Shown: piece after piece, positions 15,346 through 24,630 of the stretch
How the letters are laid out: each line of letters opens with the position of its first letter
How positions within the stretch are numbered: the stretch's first letter is position 1
IMG/VR virus record: IMGVR_UViG_3300021375_001184
Location: 1-50,196 of that record
Source: a virus
Length of the DNA stretch: 50,196 nt
Direction: 5' to 3' (one strand)
The notes under the pieces: model-generated
Told to the model about the DNA's origin: nothing
What the model saw: the letters and a program-made list of their open reading frames with translations, nothing else
The model's database searches: none
Translations under genes and position numbers: made by a program

Positions 15346-15376
15346 ATGCTTCTCCTATATTAGACCTCTCTAAATG

Positions 15377-15384
15377 TATTTATA
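15377..15384 (-). promoter_or_regulatory. T4 late-type promoter (TATAAATA)
   Basis: An exact T4 late octamer, followed by C, 32 bases before the ATG at 15345. It would carry the YdcH-like gene, apt and metK into late transcription. Confidence 0.75.
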
Positions 15385-15387
15385 TTA

Positions 15388-16143
15388 TTAATTACCGGCT
15401 TTTGCAGGTAAAATGTATTCATATAAACCTAGACCGCTATCAACTGCAATCATCATTGCACCTTGGTCTGAGATTTTCATATTCATTGTACTTGTATCGC
15501 TAAGTCTAAGAATAGTTAGAACTGTTGATAATGGGAATGACCAACCAGTCTTTAGTTCACCTTCTACATTACTTGCAAAAGGAAGTTCTACTCTATCTGT
15601 TGAACTATCACCAATATAGAAAACTAAATCACCTTTAACTGTTCTTGCAGTAAGCAGTGGGTCAAATGCACCTAGAATACCCGCAAAGTATTGTAAGTCT
15701 TTGATTGCTTTTTGTGATGGCATAATTTCTACATTCCATGCGGCACCACGAAAACTTGCAGTTTTAATTTGAGCATCTACTAATTCACTTACGATTACTC
15801 GATACGAACTATCAAAACCACCAGGCATTGAGAAGTTAAGTTCAGTAGTAACATCTTCACCGTTTCGTGTTTCTGTGCCTACTTTAACATCAGACTCCAT
15901 CTTATTGCCTTCTTTGTCTTCACTAGTATAACTAAGTAATCCATTTAAGACTCCTAGTCTACCAAGACCAAACTTGCCTTCGAATTCAGCAACTGGTTGA
16001 TGTAATTTACCACGCAATACAACAGTACGGTCTTCGTCCATCGCATCAATAGTTGTGCCTTCGGCATCTGTTGTCACTTTCGCCGCTTGAATGATTCCTA
16101 GCGAATGTGTATGTTTTACGATATCTTTTAAAATGTCACGCAT
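15388..16143 (-). CDS. 45: DNA polymerase sliding clamp (gp45-like)
   Basis: The 251-residue protein corresponds to the T4 gp45 clamp (228 residues), in the longer form of marine T4-like phages. gp45 is a trimeric ring that tethers the polymerase and, uniquely in T4, also activates late promoters. Sequence support is the family-typical two-domain beta pattern, an internal FPLSTVLTILRLSD segment and the C-terminal GLGLYEYILPAKAGN, plus position beside the polymerase gene. It has its own sigma70 promoter (16171-16200) and a GGAG ribosome site. The presence of T4-type late octamers in the window fits a clamp-activated late system. Confidence 0.85.
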   Translation of the reverse strand: MRDILKDIVKHTHSLGIIQAAKVTTDAEGTTIDAMDEDRTVVLRGKLHQPVAEFEGKFGLGRLGVLNGLLSYTSEDKEGNKMESDVKVGTETRNGEDVTTELNFSMPGGFDSSYRVIVSELVDAQIKTASFRGAAWNVEIMPSQKAIKDLQYFAGILGAFDPLLTARTVKGDLVFYIGDSSTDRVELPFASNVEGELKTGWSFPLSTVLTILRLSDTSTMNMKISDQGAMMIAVDSGLGLYEYILPAKAGN

Positions 16144-16170
16144 TTTTACTTCTCCTGATTAATTTAATTA

Positions 16171-16200
16171 ATTATAACATATTCCTATGTCGGTTGTCAA
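16171..16200 (-). promoter_or_regulatory. sigma70 promoter
   Basis: TTGACA and TATAAT, both perfect, are 18 bases apart with TGT before the -10. It drives the sliding clamp gene and lies directly after the methylase stop. Confidence 0.88.
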
Positions 16201-16201
16201 C

Positions 16202-16741
16202 CTATATTTGACCAATTCTTTTCTTATTTTGTTTCGGATTATCTACCCAATATATCGTATTAGGAGGCAAAAACCCGTGAATAAACCAAGCATTACCGAA
16301 TGTTGGATTACCCTTTCCTGTAAAATCTACACGATTATTATACACGAGTGTAGACATTCCGTGTTCTATAAACATTCTGCCTCGTTTACCACCTTGAAAA
16401 CTTGTGACTGGCAGTAGTAATGCAAATGGTTTGCCAAGAGCATAACAATGTTCAATAAACTTATCTTTGATGCTATATGGAGGATTAGTTATAACTCCGT
16501 CATACACATCATCTGGCTCACAGTCAAAAAAGTCTTTACCATTACTTGGTACTATCTTATATCCATTGTTGTTAAAGCCATCTACGATTAGATTAGATGT
16601 TCCACTAGTCGCTTCGTAATAGGTTTTATCTTTATCGATGTATTCCAGAAGAGGTTGAACTTGGTCAGATGGAGTATAACATTCATCTGATTCCTTGTTT
16701 CTCGCTCGTCTCTGAATTAAGTCTGTGTAAGTATTGCTCAT
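16202..16741 (-). CDS. DNA N6-adenine methyltransferase-like protein
   Basis: The 179-residue protein has the catalytic motif IV TNPPYS (85-90) of N6-adenine or N4-cytosine methylases. The SAM-binding motif I is degenerate (YYEATSGTSNLI, 41-52), with an Asp/Glu pair further on (DFFDCEPDD). It lacks a separate target-recognition domain and is short, like several phage solitary methylases. It starts on the last base of the polymerase stop (TAATG), so it is translated with gp43. With metK nearby it may modify the phage genome against restriction. A protein or rRNA target cannot be excluded. Confidence 0.75.
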   Translation of the reverse strand: MSNTYTDLIQRRARNKESDECYTPSDQVQPLLEYIDKDKTYYEATSGTSNLIVDGFNNNGYKIVPSNGKDFFDCEPDDVYDGVITNPPYSIKDKFIEHCYALGKPFALLLPVTSFQGGKRGRMFIEHGMSTLVYNNRVDFTGKGNPTFGNAWFIHGFLPPNTIYWVDNPKQNKKRIGQI

Positions 16742-19548
16742 TATAATTCAAACAAATTATCAAAGGTCTCGGATGCATTTGCGTCACTCATGTCCCACTT
16801 GAGAACACCAATTAAATTATCTAGTTTCTTATCAACAATAGTCTGCTCCATCAACTCGTGGTCAAATGGCAAATCTTGGAACCACTGAGGTATCTTAGTA
16901 GCATCAGTTGGGTATGCAACACTCTTTAACTTAAATGTGTTTGGTTTTAGTTTACAGATAATACACTTCATACCATCTACAATCTCTACTGCATATCTAT
17001 CTTGGTTGAGTTCACGCAACATATTCCAGTTTAGAGCGGCTGATACGTGTCCAGGAAGATGTACTTTATCTCTCTTAGATTTGTCACCACCCATATTCAT
17101 ATCTCTTGCCATTGCCTTCTTAGCGGCATTCACTCTGTTCTTATATGAAGTCAAGTTATTCACACGAGATTGAGAACCTTTTTCCCAACCTGGTTTTGCT
17201 CTAAACTCTTTCTTAAACTCTTTGACCATATCGATGACAACTTCACGTGTTCCGTCAGTCAATATCTTCAACAATACTTCACTAAGAAAGTTTTGCATAT
17301 ACTTCGGTGTATCACTTCGTTTCAAGTCAAGACCCATTGCTTTAATCTTTCCTGGTTTGCCATCAACATCTCTGCGTTCACCATCATCGTCATAGATAAG
17401 CATCGCATATCTTTTCTTCTTAATAAAGATACCCATTGTTGCACAGTTCTCACGACCAGCAACAATAATCTCACCTTCTTTTCTAGGAACATTAAAGAAT
17501 GTTTTCATAAAGTCTGGAAAACTTTCGTTCACTTGATTCGCAACTTCATCATACAACTGTAAGACCTTGTCTTTGTTCCATTCAATAGTTCCATCGTCAA
17601 TCTCTTGTTTGTAAACAGGATACATTGAATAATAAATGGAGTCTGTATCACCATAGATAACTGCTGGACCTTGATAATCATAAGTTCCTGCTATAACTTC
17701 ATTCGTCTTTGCACCCATATGTCGAGTGATACAACGACCTGTGAGTGTTGTACTTTGACCAATACGCTTATCATAGAAACGACAACCTTGATTCAGTAAC
17801 GCACCGTAAAGCGAGTTCAAGTTAATCTTTTTAACTAACTGTCTTTTATCCCAGTGAGCAATTGCAACTGCATCGTTGTCTTTGATTGCTTCTTTTTTCT
17901 GCTGTTGCATCACTTGTCGTTCTGCATACCAACGTTCTAAGAGACTTGGAATAATACCTTGAACATCTTGTTTAAATATAGTGCCATTAGCAGTAAGACT
18001 CCAGTTTAGTCCACTATTAAATACTAAATCATAGGCTTCTGCACCAGTAAGGTCTTGTGTAGTTTTATTCTCTTCAACGGTTGAGTCTTCAAGGACTAAA
18101 GTAATGTTACTGGCTTTATCTTTCTCATTAACTAAACGAAATTCTTCTGAACTAAATGTTTCATCCCACGCTTGAGATGAACCATATCCCTTTGCACCAG
18201 TTTTTCTGCCCTCTTTAATTCTACTACCAATCATTTGTTCAGTTAAATCAGGTCTAAGTTGACCAGCAATAGTTTCAGGAGACATATTCATCGCACGAAT
18301 AACTGATGGATAAAGAGAGTTGATATCAATGCCTGCTACCCATCTTTGCAACCCTGCTTTTGGAACTGCCACAAAAGCACCAGCGGCTTTCTGTAATTCT
18401 AATGCTTGTAGTTCTTCGTCTGAATATTCTATATCATCGTCTGACCATTCACGTCTCTTTCTGTCAGGAACGACCATGCCTCTTCTGTGTGCTTCATTGA
18501 TAATTGCTTGTTCAGTAACAGCAACCGCACCCATTGTTGTTTTGATGTTCACAGTATTGTCGTGTGCAATCTCGTTTGCTAGTTCGATAAATCTTAGTTT
18601 CTTATCAATCTTATCAAGTAATGCAACGTCTTGTCTGTTGTATGCCACGAACTTGTAGAAGTCGTTGTTATATAACTGGTCTAATGTGCCGTCATATGCA
18701 ACTTTCTTTTCACCTACTTCGTGTTCGCCAATTGTATCAAGTGCATATGAATGCATTTCGTGGTAAGTATACTTACGATATAGTTCTAAGTAGTCTAAGT
18801 GAATTCTGCCAAACAAATCAAACGTTTCTTGTTCTTTGCCGTACTTTACTATCTTACGTTTCTGAGGATATAAATCCCAAAGACACATTTTTCGTGTGTG
18901 CGACTTACTTAATACTCTAGTAATTCGATTAACAGTATATGGAATATCATAACCTTCAGAGTTCCAACCAGTTAGCACATCAGCATCTTCAATGACATCC
19001 ATGAAATCATTCAGCATATCTGCTTCACTTAGATAGAGTTCTGTGTTTTCGAATTGTTCACAGATGCGTTGTGCTTCTTTAAGACCCTCGCCCTCACGCA
19101 TACCCTTTGGCGGAATAACAAGAGTTACCAACAATTCTAACCATTGAAGATGAACTGTAATGGCTGTAATTGGCATAAATGGGTCACTCGGGTCTGCGAA
19201 GCCACGACTAGCATCAAAGTCAGTCTCAATATCGAAGAAAGCAGTATTAAGTGTTGGCGAGTCTATACCGTTATAGTTCTCACTCAAACACTTAACTTCG
19301 GGCTTCATATCACTTTCGTAAAATGCTTTACCTGAATTTATCTTTCGTTCTTTATGAAGGTCTTTGAGGCGTTTACATTTGATTTGACGAACTTTGTCGC
19401 CGTGAATACTTAAGTGGTCACCGCGTGGGTCTTTCACATAGAAAGTACGCCACGCTGGATAATCATTGTAGACTCGTTTGCCTTTACTTCTTTCTACAAC
19501 TTGAACTATATCTTTGTCTTTGTTGTAGAATGCATCTACGTAACTCAA
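16741..19548 (-). CDS. 43: family B DNA polymerase (gp43-like)
   Basis: The 935-residue replicative polymerase has a full 3'-5' exonuclease domain: ExoI FFDIETD (D106, E108), ExoII TGWNSEGYDIPY and ExoIII YNRQDVALLD. The polymerase motifs are A (DINSLYPSVIR, about 407-417), B (KKINLNSLYGA, about 572) and C (VIYGDTDS, about 633). Length is close to T4 gp43 (898). The start codon appears to be TTG, overlapping the DsbA-like stop as TTGA, with weak ribosome-site character. Its expression may thus depend on translation of the preceding small gene. It works with the clamp at 15388-16143; no clamp loader or helicase genes are in this window. Confidence 0.97.
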   Translation of the reverse strand: MSYVDAFYNKDKDIVQVVERSKGKRVYNDYPAWRTFYVKDPRGDHLSIHGDKVRQIKCKRLKDLHKERKINSGKAFYESDMKPEVKCLSENYNGIDSPTLNTAFFDIETDFDASRGFADPSDPFMPITAITVHLQWLELLVTLVIPPKGMREGEGLKEAQRICEQFENTELYLSEADMLNDFMDVIEDADVLTGWNSEGYDIPYTVNRITRVLSKSHTRKMCLWDLYPQKRKIVKYGKEQETFDLFGRIHLDYLELYRKYTYHEMHSYALDTIGEHEVGEKKVAYDGTLDQLYNNDFYKFVAYNRQDVALLDKIDKKLRFIELANEIAHDNTVNIKTTMGAVAVTEQAIINEAHRRGMVVPDRKRREWSDDDIEYSDEELQALELQKAAGAFVAVPKAGLQRWVAGIDINSLYPSVIRAMNMSPETIAGQLRPDLTEQMIGSRIKEGRKTGAKGYGSSQAWDETFSSEEFRLVNEKDKASNITLVLEDSTVEENKTTQDLTGAEAYDLVFNSGLNWSLTANGTIFKQDVQGIIPSLLERWYAERQVMQQQKKEAIKDNDAVAIAHWDKRQLVKKINLNSLYGALLNQGCRFYDKRIGQSTTLTGRCITRHMGAKTNEVIAGTYDYQGPAVIYGDTDSIYYSMYPVYKQEIDDGTIEWNKDKVLQLYDEVANQVNESFPDFMKTFFNVPRKEGEIIVAGRENCATMGIFIKKKRYAMLIYDDDGERRDVDGKPGKIKAMGLDLKRSDTPKYMQNFLSEVLLKILTDGTREVVIDMVKEFKKEFRAKPGWEKGSQSRVNNLTSYKNRVNAAKKAMARDMNMGGDKSKRDKVHLPGHVSAALNWNMLRELNQDRYAVEIVDGMKCIICKLKPNTFKLKSVAYPTDATKIPQWFQDLPFDHELMEQTIVDKKLDNLIGVLKWDMSDANASETFDNLFEL

Positions 19549-19805
19549 AGAGTGCGACCTACTGTCTCTAAGATAGTTTCCATATCTTCAAAATCAGCAC
19601 GAGTTTCAGCAAGTTTTGCCTTGTGTGCGACCGTGATTGCTTTGTTTAGTACCGATGGTTTAACATCCATTTCTTCAGCAATTGCTCTTACAGTGTCACG
19701 TAAACCACCTTTGAGGTCTTCACATTCTTGTAGAACTAGGCAACCTTCATTCACTAGTTGAATGAGTCTGGCTTTTTCTTCTTCGTTGATAGCGTCAATT
19801 GACAT
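19545..19805 (-). CDS. dsbA: DsbA-like double-stranded DNA-binding protein
   Basis: The 86-residue helical protein resembles DsbA, the small T4 protein that binds double-stranded DNA near late promoters. The relevant region is LKGGLRDTVRAIAEEMDVKPSVLNKAI, matching the KxxxxxRxxAKxELgxxxxxxNKxL layout. The identification is from the pattern and from position upstream of gp43 in marine T4-like genomes, and is moderately secure. It has an AGGAG ribosome site. Its leader contains a promoter (19858-19886) immediately followed by a hairpin (19829-19855). Confidence 0.65.
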   Translation of the reverse strand: MSIDAINEEEKARLIQLVNEGCLVLQECEDLKGGLRDTVRAIAEEMDVKPSVLNKAITVAHKAKLAETRADFEDMETILETVGRTL

Positions 19806-19828
19806 ATAAATCTCCTATAAGTTGTGCA

Positions 19829-19855
19829 ATAAAAAAGAGTGATTTCTCACTCTTT
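19829..19855 (-). terminator. terminator hairpin overlapping a promoter start
   Basis: AAAGAGTGA pairs with TCACTCTTT around a GAAA loop, followed by TTTTTT. It ends the head-protein unit from 19899 on, but also lies directly downstream of the -10 at 19858, so RNA from that promoter would begin inside it. Confidence 0.8.
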
Positions 19856-19857
19856 AT

Positions 19858-19886
19858 ATATTAACATAACTGACTTAAAAAGTCAA
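19858..19886 (-). promoter_or_regulatory. sigma70 promoter upstream of dsbA-like gene
   Basis: TTGACT and TAATAT are 17 bases apart with TGT before the -10. The predicted start is near 19851, within the 5' arm of the terminator hairpin, so the full hairpin forms only in readthrough RNA. Confidence 0.65.
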
Positions 19887-19898
19887 TAGGTTATTTGT

Positions 19899-21968
19899 TT
19901 AAAATAAGACTTTTGCACTGAGTTTTAAATCTGGATGATGGTCACCTGGCATTTTCTTATCTTTTGATGTCGAAGTCTTTCCGTGTGATGTGACTTTCAT
20001 ATTAGTTGGTGTTTTAATTTTAGTTGGGTCAATTTTAGGCATCTTTTCTGTCTTTTCTACCGCATCTTCAATCATCTTAGTCGCTTTGGCTTCTAATGAT
20101 TCAAATGGATTAGCAAATCCCGTATCAGTAACACTGCTGGCTGCCGCTTTACCTAACTTCTTCACACCAGTTTTAGCCATTCCGACACCCTTTTTAAGTA
20201 ATGCCGCGTTTCTGCGTTTCTTGTCTTTATCTATTCCAGTGCCACATCCTTCTTTATCTTTAACATTAGGATTGTTACATTTCATATTTACAATTGTTTT
20301 GCCTTTTGAACTATTTGGGTCGTGTGGCTTGCCATTTTTATCATAAACAACATCTTTACCTGCATATTCTGAAATGTTTTCACCATCTTCTTTAGATTCC
20401 CAAGCCTTTACAGTATCTCTTGCATAATTAGACATTTTGGAATTTGATGTTTTATTAGAAGAATTGGAACTACCGCCACTTCTTACAAAATCATAAGCAT
20501 TATCGATAGCAGTTGAACCCGTACCATCGCCGCCTTGCAGTATATCTGAACCAGAAACTGTTGCTGATGTCTTTAGACCAGGTGATTTCTTTATTATTTG
20601 CTTTATAACACCGTCACCAGCACCCTTTTTGATTTGAGTTTTTACAGAATTAGGATTCATTCCTGGCTTGAATTTTCCTGCGGCATTTTTAACTGCCTTC
20701 TTACCGAACTTTTTGGCTAATGCTTTCGCTGCCATTGGTCCTAGAACCCTTGCGGCTCCAATAGCCAATGGTACAAGAGGTAGTACTTCATCTAATCTAC
20801 CTTCTTTTTTAGCATTTTCCATTACTTGTACTTGTTCACTAAGTTTGGTAAATGCGAATTGAATTAATCTCATCATACCCACTTTAGTTTTTATCATATT
20901 GTCAATTTTTTCTTTGTTTTCATCGCTTACAGCATCGTATACTTGTGACACTGCTGATGCTGTATATAAATCAACTTTCATCTTACCATCGTCAAATTTG
21001 ACTTGCATGTTTTGTTTGTCTGCTACAATCTTTTTAATCGTATCAATTGCTTTGTTGCCACTCTTTGGTTTCATATCCATAACTTTTAAGAATTCGTCTC
21101 TAGCCGCGATTGCTTCTTCGTCTTCTTCGTTTACTGCTTTATTTACTGCTTGATTAATATCGTATTTCATTTTTAAGTTTTTTGGACGCAACTTTGGCTT
21201 AGTTTTAATTCCTGGACCTGTGCCCATTTGATTTTCTGGGTGTGCCATTTGGTCTCTGTGACCTGCTCTAGGATTTACTTCAAAATCTTTAGTATCGTAT
21301 GTATTTTCATAAAATTCTTCTTCAGTTTCACCGGCTGCCATTTCTTTACAATCGCCACATCTACCGTGTCCATCATTGTAGTCCATCATAGGAGCACCAC
21401 AGCAATTACTTACCATACCTTCTGAATCAGCATACTCATCACCTGGTGAATATGATTCAACAAATACTTCTACCATGTCATCGCCATTACGCAATGCACC
21501 TTTTTTAACTTTTACGTTTTCTTTGCCGTATTTCTCAATTGCTTCTTCTGGAGACATACTAGTTTGTTTCCAACGCTTTTCTGCTTCATTAGTTTTTTCA
21601 CGTTTTTCTGCCGCACACTCATCACAAGTATCAATGTCGCCGTCTGTTTCTTTGCTAATCCAGTCGCAATCATCACACCCGTCTGTGCCTTCATTTACAG
21701 ATTCTTTAATACGAGCATCTAACTGAACATCATCATAGCCTTGTGCTTTGTACTTGTCATATAGTCTGACTGCTTCATCGTATGATACCCATTGGTCGTT
21801 GACTTCAGTGCCACCAACCCAAACAGCATATTCCATTTGAGAATTTTTTACTGTTTTGTCATGTTCTTCTTTATCTAAATCGCCTTCATAATCGTCTTCC
21901 CAATTACTATCCATATCATAATCGTCACTATATGATTCTTTTAATTTTGTTAATTCTGTTATTCTCAT
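19899..21968 (-). CDS. putative head-packaged protein with two zinc ribbons
   Basis: The 689-residue protein starts MRITELTKLKES, the N-terminal signature shared by five neighbouring proteins and like the T4 capsid-targeting tag. Domains in order: a YAVWVGGTEVND segment (47-58) with GYDDV typical of marine phage core proteins; zinc ribbon 1 (C98, C101, C115, C118); zinc ribbon 2 (CCGAP at 189-193 with C204, C207); a helical region; an Ala/Leu-rich amphipathic stretch (about 395-432) that starts LDEVLP; and a basic low-complexity C-terminus. It is the last gene of the cluster and is followed by a terminator. It contains one ESVNE site (89-93) resembling a head-protease cut site. Confidence 0.75.
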   Translation of the reverse strand: MRITELTKLKESYSDDYDMDSNWEDDYEGDLDKEEHDKTVKNSQMEYAVWVGGTEVNDQWVSYDEAVRLYDKYKAQGYDDVQLDARIKESVNEGTDGCDDCDWISKETDGDIDTCDECAAEKREKTNEAEKRWKQTSMSPEEAIEKYGKENVKVKKGALRNGDDMVEVFVESYSPGDEYADSEGMVSNCCGAPMMDYNDGHGRCGDCKEMAAGETEEEFYENTYDTKDFEVNPRAGHRDQMAHPENQMGTGPGIKTKPKLRPKNLKMKYDINQAVNKAVNEEDEEAIAARDEFLKVMDMKPKSGNKAIDTIKKIVADKQNMQVKFDDGKMKVDLYTASAVSQVYDAVSDENKEKIDNMIKTKVGMMRLIQFAFTKLSEQVQVMENAKKEGRLDEVLPLVPLAIGAARVLGPMAAKALAKKFGKKAVKNAAGKFKPGMNPNSVKTQIKKGAGDGVIKQIIKKSPGLKTSATVSGSDILQGGDGTGSTAIDNAYDFVRSGGSSNSSNKTSNSKMSNYARDTVKAWESKEDGENISEYAGKDVVYDKNGKPHDPNSSKGKTIVNMKCNNPNVKDKEGCGTGIDKDKKRRNAALLKKGVGMAKTGVKKLGKAAASSVTDTGFANPFESLEAKATKMIEDAVEKTEKMPKIDPTKIKTPTNMKVTSHGKTSTSKDKKMPGDHHPDLKLSAKVLF

Positions 21969-21975
21969 AATCCTT

Positions 21976-22182
21976 CTACCTTCTAATCAATGGAGTTTTA
22001 ACGGGAGTATTGTATGATAAGTTGCCTACATCGGCACTATATCCCATCTGTAATTTTTTCTTTTTCTTTGATTTTTTAGATGCATATATACTTGCCTTTG
22101 GGTCACCACTACCTAATGGTCCTGCCACGGTTGCGATACCACCTGCACTTGTCATTTCACCTAATATCTCATGTATTTTCAT
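21976..22182 (-). CDS. small tagged protein, probably head-associated
   Basis: The 68-residue protein starts MKIHEILGEMTSAGG, combining the cluster's N-terminal signature with an LGE sequence of the (I/L)xE type cut by T4 prohead protease. A run of lysines (SKKKKK) in the middle suggests binding to DNA. It ends TPLIRR. The late octamer GATAAATA (22188-22195) ends 5 bases before the ATG and no ribosome site is present, so late mRNA may be leaderless. Similar short SAGGIATVAGPLG-type proteins occur in marine T4-like genomes from memory. Confidence 0.7.
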   Translation of the reverse strand: MKIHEILGEMTSAGGIATVAGPLGSGDPKASIYASKKSKKKKKLQMGYSADVGNLSYNTPVKTPLIRR

Positions 22183-22187
22183 AATAG

Positions 22188-22195
22188 TATTTATC
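22188..22195 (-). promoter_or_regulatory. T4 late-type promoter (GATAAATA)
   Basis: GATAAATAC overlaps the stop codon of the 523-residue gene. It ends 5 bases before the ATG at 22182, implying a leaderless late transcript. Confidence 0.6.
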
Positions 22196-23762
22196 TAAAT
22201 GTATTCTTTGGTAATCCGTCTTTACTAACTTTATTACCGAATTTTGCTGCCTGTTTCTTAATTTCGTCTGGTCCAACATCAATAGTTGTGTTCACTCCTG
22301 GTACGACTTTACCCACTCCGCCTGTTTCGTTGATTTCTTCGAACACTGAATCAAAGTTTTTTAAGTAATAATCTTCTAATGCTCGACTATTTACACCGTT
22401 GAAACCATCTGCGATTTTCGATACATACCAGCCTAATGCATGTCTCCACTTGCCATTATTCTCTTTCTCTTTTCTTTGAAGAACAGAATGTAATCTCTCT
22501 GCGGCTTTCTGGTATCTATTGTTGTGTATCGTTGGGTCTACTTTTCTCTTAAATAATTCCCAAGGTGATTCTTCATCAAGTTCTTCTATTTCACTTCTGC
22601 CAATCACATCAAGTATGGATTCTTTATTGATACCACGAGATTTTGGTCCACCTCTTTTACGAGTTGTTTGTAGTTCTGCTTTCGTATCAACAATTGCTTT
22701 CATCATTGTTTGCATAACATCTCTATCTAATAGACTTTGTATTTGTTCAAAGTCACCTCGTTCTGCCATCTTAGTAAGTTCTGCTAGTTTACGAACTACA
22801 CTGGCTTCTATTTGATTAAGCATAAGTCTGCCATATCCTTGAATTAATACTTCAGGATTATTGGGGTCTTCTTTGTTCCACTCCCAAATTTGAGAATCTT
22901 CATTTACTTCTTCGTTCCTTTTTGATTTCTTAGATGCGTTTAACTTTCCAGGCGCTAGACCAATTGGTAATTCAATTGTTTTTACATCTTCTCTTCCGTA
23001 AGAATCTTTAGCAGGCAATGGTTTACCAACTACATCTGGCCGTGGAAAACTAAATGGTTGTCTCCAATTCCATTCTGATAATTCTTCGTTAAACTGTTTA
23101 CCGTATTTGATATCTTGTTCACGTTCTTGTTTCCAAAGTATTTCTACTTTTTCATATGGAACATATTTTACTGATACAGTATCTTTGCCAGCCTGCATAG
23201 CATCTACCAATCTATGATACCCATTTACAAGATATACATGGCCTGATGGAAGTTTTGTAACTGCCAACGGAGCATCTGTTCTACTTCCGCCACCTACTGA
23301 TTGTGCGATTGCCATACCAGCATCACTGATAGTCAAATCGCTAATTTTCATTTCTATTGCTTCATTGAATGCTATTGATTCTACTGGGAATTCTTTGTTA
23401 GATGTTTTAAAGTCTTTCTTACGCATAACAGTTTTAACAATCAAGTCTAATTCATTGTTATCTCTATCCCATCTTAATGCAAATGGCATATTAATATCTG
23501 TTTGTAAATCTTTCATTACTGCTTCAGCATCTGGACCCATCTGTGCGATTGGCTTACCCCATTTTTTATACTCTTGTTTAAATAGACGTGTTAGTTCACT
23601 GCCAGTAATTTGCTCACCATTACGGTCATCGTTTACTCTGTCTAAGAAGTGACGTGTGAATTCAACATCAATACCAACTTTACCAAATATTCTATCAGCA
23701 AATATTTCTAATGCATCTAAGTCAGATTGTGTAATTTTCTTATCTAATTCATCTAGTCTCAT
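22191..23762 (-). CDS. RelE/barnase-like and ParB-like domain protein, probably head-packaged
   Basis: The 523-residue protein starts MRLDELDKKITQ, with the cluster signature. Residues about 32-118 (VEFTRHFLDRVNDDRN through DLIVKTVMRKKDF) form a domain found in many marine T4-like phages; it resembles the barnase/EndoU/colicin/RelE-like nuclease group. Residues about 137-205 have a ParB-like fold with PLAVTKLPSGHVYLVNGYHRL (NGYHRL at 180-185). The C-terminus, VVPGVNTTIDVGPDEIKKQAAKFGNK, is also typical of marine phage core proteins. It could be an injected nuclease acting on host RNA or DNA; activity is inferred. TAATG coupling links it to the gene upstream. Confidence 0.78.
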   Translation of the reverse strand: MRLDELDKKITQSDLDALEIFADRIFGKVGIDVEFTRHFLDRVNDDRNGEQITGSELTRLFKQEYKKWGKPIAQMGPDAEAVMKDLQTDINMPFALRWDRDNNELDLIVKTVMRKKDFKTSNKEFPVESIAFNEAIEMKISDLTISDAGMAIAQSVGGGSRTDAPLAVTKLPSGHVYLVNGYHRLVDAMQAGKDTVSVKYVPYEKVEILWKQEREQDIKYGKQFNEELSEWNWRQPFSFPRPDVVGKPLPAKDSYGREDVKTIELPIGLAPGKLNASKKSKRNEEVNEDSQIWEWNKEDPNNPEVLIQGYGRLMLNQIEASVVRKLAELTKMAERGDFEQIQSLLDRDVMQTMMKAIVDTKAELQTTRKRGGPKSRGINKESILDVIGRSEIEELDEESPWELFKRKVDPTIHNNRYQKAAERLHSVLQRKEKENNGKWRHALGWYVSKIADGFNGVNSRALEDYYLKNFDSVFEEINETGGVGKVVPGVNTTIDVGPDEIKKQAAKFGNKVSKDGLPKNTFR

Positions 23763-24628
23763 TATAATTCACCTTTTGAATACTCTTGTATGTCTGGTGG
23801 AATACCCATACTTTTGATTGTATGATTATCTGTAAATGCAGTGAAAATATTCTTCTGGTCTTCAGGAGATAAATTCTTTCTAATTGCTTTAACTAATGTT
23901 TCGTAACTATCTAAATCATCACTGTTATCTAATCCTAACGTCTTCGCTATCGAATCTGCTGTCTTCCAGGGTCCATCGATAATCTTATTATTGTTCTTTT
24001 TTGTGTATCCGTCACCAGTTTTCTTCGGAACTGGTCTGCGTAAAACTCTTATTAGTCCATCTCTTGGACTAAACATAAATCTTTTTGATTGTAATGGTCT
24101 ACCGTCTTCAATTGTTTCTTTACTATTTTCTATCTTCACGCTACCTGCAATAGAGGCAATCATTATATTACGATATACACCCTTATACTGACTATCTTTT
24201 TCATTTGGTGAATGGTAATATGTTTTCATCCAATCTGGGTCACCTGGCATAAAATCTATTTGAACATAGCCGGTTCTTGGTCTGCCATCTGATTTTTCTC
24301 CGTCAAAGTCCATGATTTTAACCTTAGTCATAATCACACTTGACTTAGCAATTTCCATTATTTGGCTACTTTTTTTAAGTCTTTCTACAAATTCTGGTAT
24401 TTTATCAGTTTCGATATCTAATGCAACATCAATGTCTCCACTGAATTGTCTTTTACCAACACTGCCTAATGCATTATTTCTTAAATCTATGCCAAGTTCT
24501 TTCTCTAATGGAACAAGTGTTGGATTGATTTCATCAATATGAATAGCACCTACACCTGGCAATGAACCACCTTCAGATAATATTTCTGATTGTACTGCTT
24601 TGTGTTGGGTTAGTTCAAATAAGTTCAT
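23762..24628 (-). CDS. Pol-beta-type nucleotidyltransferase, probably head-packaged
   Basis: The 288-residue protein starts MNLFELTQHKAVQSEILSEGGS: the shared tag followed by LSE-GG, which fits the (I/L)xE cut rule of T4-type prohead protease. The nucleotidyltransferase core has GS (55-56), the metal Asp pair DID (D65, D67 in SGDIDVALD) and a third Asp in VQIDFM (D125). This fold covers nucleotide-adding enzymes, tRNA CCA adders and toxin-like NTases. If delivered with the DNA it could modify a host RNA or protein at once. The target is unknown. Confidence 0.82.
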   Translation of the reverse strand: MNLFELTQHKAVQSEILSEGGSLPGVGAIHIDEINPTLVPLEKELGIDLRNNALGSVGKRQFSGDIDVALDIETDKIPEFVERLKKSSQIMEIAKSSVIMTKVKIMDFDGEKSDGRPRTGYVQIDFMPGDPDWMKTYYHSPNEKDSQYKGVYRNIMIASIAGSVKIENSKETIEDGRPLQSKRFMFSPRDGLIRVLRRPVPKKTGDGYTKKNNNKIIDGPWKTADSIAKTLGLDNSDDLDSYETLVKAIRKNLSPEDQKNIFTAFTDNHTIKSMGIPPDIQEYSKGEL

Positions 24629-24630
24629 TA

